Both the position numbers and the translations under genes were made by a program. Source: Temnothorax longispinosus (taxonomy: Eukaryota; Arthropoda; Insecta; Hymenoptera; Formicidae). From it: DNA of 64,000 bases. Each line of letters begins with the position of its first letter. Position 1 is the first letter of the stretch. The stretch lies in contig NC_092368.1 in assembly GCF_030848805.1 (NCBI RefSeq), positions 186,001 to 250,000 on the forward strand, written 5' to 3'. The notes below the pieces were generated by a model. It saw only the letters and a program-made list of their open reading frames with translations. It was not told the origin of the DNA and searched no databases. Below, piece by piece: positions 62,831-64,000 of the stretch.

Positions 62831-64000
62831 CTGAAAACAGATGTTTTATTTGTTTAAATAATCGCTTTATTGTCTTTGTAGCTGATGCAATATTAATTAG
62901 AAGCCTGTGGAGCATTCCCTTAAAGAATAAAAATCCCGTACCTTCGCAGAGGTCTGATAAACGAATTTTTCTCCAATCTTCAAAAGCTCGCCGCGAGAAA
63001 CGAATTTTATAGACAATTTTTCCAGCGAACTCTTATGGAGAAGGAACGATGTAGATACGCATTTATATCGATAAGTGATATTCGCGTGTGACTCAATATC
63101 AGAAATACCGACGATTTGCTGGTCGGTGCCGGTTGGACGATACACGAAATCAGAGATTTTGCGATGGGATTAAGAGATTCGGCTTATGAAATTCCGTTTT
63201 TCTGTGGAACATCTCCTGATCGTTGTCATCGTAGTTCGTAACACATCTCTCTCTTTCCCTCCCTTCCTCCCTCTTCTCCTTTCTCTTTCTCTCTCACGGT
63301 GACCGGAGGCGCAATCCGGCTGGACCAATTCGAGTAAGTGGATAGCTCGTTGGTCAGATCTCGCACGGGAGGCCAATTCCTTTCGTAAATTTCCGGTAGG
63401 CTATTTCCAAGAAACGAGTTTCCATTCGATTTGGTCGGCTGCCTCCGTTCTCTTCCCGCGTGACGAAGCGAACCCGATATAGCCGCTACACGGGGAGGAA
63501 AACCATGGCATACGAAGACCGTGGGGCCGTTTTGTTCGTGACGCAAGGGTCCTCCGGACTTTTTGTCGTTGACCGAGAAAGAAGAGAAGCGATCTGGCGT
63601 CTCGCCTCGCCGCTCTCGATTTTGTCACGCGCCGGGGACATTGGATAGCCGCTGGTTCCTACCGTCGAAATGTAACGAGGATGAAGCGTCTCCCTGCCCG
63701 AAATGAAGGCAACAACATGGAAATCTATCTCATCTTTTTGTCTTTCAAACGTTTTTGCTCTACAGTAGAGTAATATATAACATTACATTGAGTCGATCTC
63801 TTCGTATGGACTTATGGACGTGTATTACTTTGTGATTTGATGTTATCTGCCTGCTATCACATCTGTGAAATATCTCATCTAAGAACGATAATTCTTTAGG
63901 AAAGAAACGTAACGTTTTTTCCTGATATTTATTTCTGCGTTTAACAAAGTGTAGCTTTCGTTCTTTTATTCTCTTTTTTCATACAATCATATTTGATATT
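62831..64000 (-). other. Probable intron upstream of the Sidestep-like exon
   Basis: The polypyrimidine/AG acceptor at 62831-62837 shows that this side of the exon is intron. I see no minus-strand frame with a start, a hydrophobic signal peptide and a phase-1 donor up to the window edge, so the first coding exon is probably outside. Contents: an uninterrupted pyrimidine run at 63246-63295, short unremarkable open frames, and AT-rich DNA from about 63720 to the end. Confidence 0.5.
63246..63295. repeat. 50-bp homopyrimidine run
   Basis: Uninterrupted C/T sequence in the intron upstream of the Ig exon. It makes the Arg-Glu repeat seen in the minus-strand frame here. Confidence 0.93.

Overview
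This window reads as insect nuclear DNA, and most probably hymenopteran (ant-like). Three things point there: it is eukaryotic in texture (no dense gene order, short random-looking open frames, abundant microsatellites), CpG is not depleted and is often abundant, and the one exon I can recognise belongs to an arthropod cell-adhesion family. The ant-level placement is inference.

The only coding segment I can support is one 130-bp internal exon on the minus strand at 62701-62830. It is bounded by a good acceptor and a GTGAGT donor, and it encodes the first half of an N-terminal V-type immunoglobulin domain of the Sidestep (Side) family. Positions 62831-64000 would be intron upstream of this exon. 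The sequence below 62701 would be the following intron or sequence beyond the gene. I searched by eye for the partner half-domain and found no convincing copy, so much of the window is probably one very large intron, intergenic DNA, or both. No tRNA, rRNA, CRISPR, complete transposon or second gene was found.

The rest is a mosaic of two textures: AT-rich, CpG-poor blocks (for example 5.6-6.3, 11.0-12.4, 16.7-17.6, 33.5-34.3, 39.5-40.5, 47.0-48.1, 55.5-56.6 and 60.0-61.2 kb) and GC/CpG-rich blocks (for example 9.3-10.3, 30.2-31.8, 41.9-42.4, 44.7-45.8 and 50.5-51.1 kb). It carries many simple repeats: a 90-bp (GA)n, a 56-bp (TA)n, several (TG)n/(CT)n, a (CG)n tract, and at least five uninterrupted purine/pyrimidine runs of 45-59 bp.

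Items worth a second look are: three diverged copies of an ~80-bp element at 46.8, 47.8 and 48.4 kb; a set of short dispersed direct repeats; several perfect 22-bp palindromes; a strong G-quadruplex motif at 202-218; a short helix-turn-helix-like frame near 2.0 kb; overlapping antisense open frames at 61.7-62.3 kb; and a possible minus-strand 3' UTR ending near 58.57 kb. I did not find a convincing new biological system.
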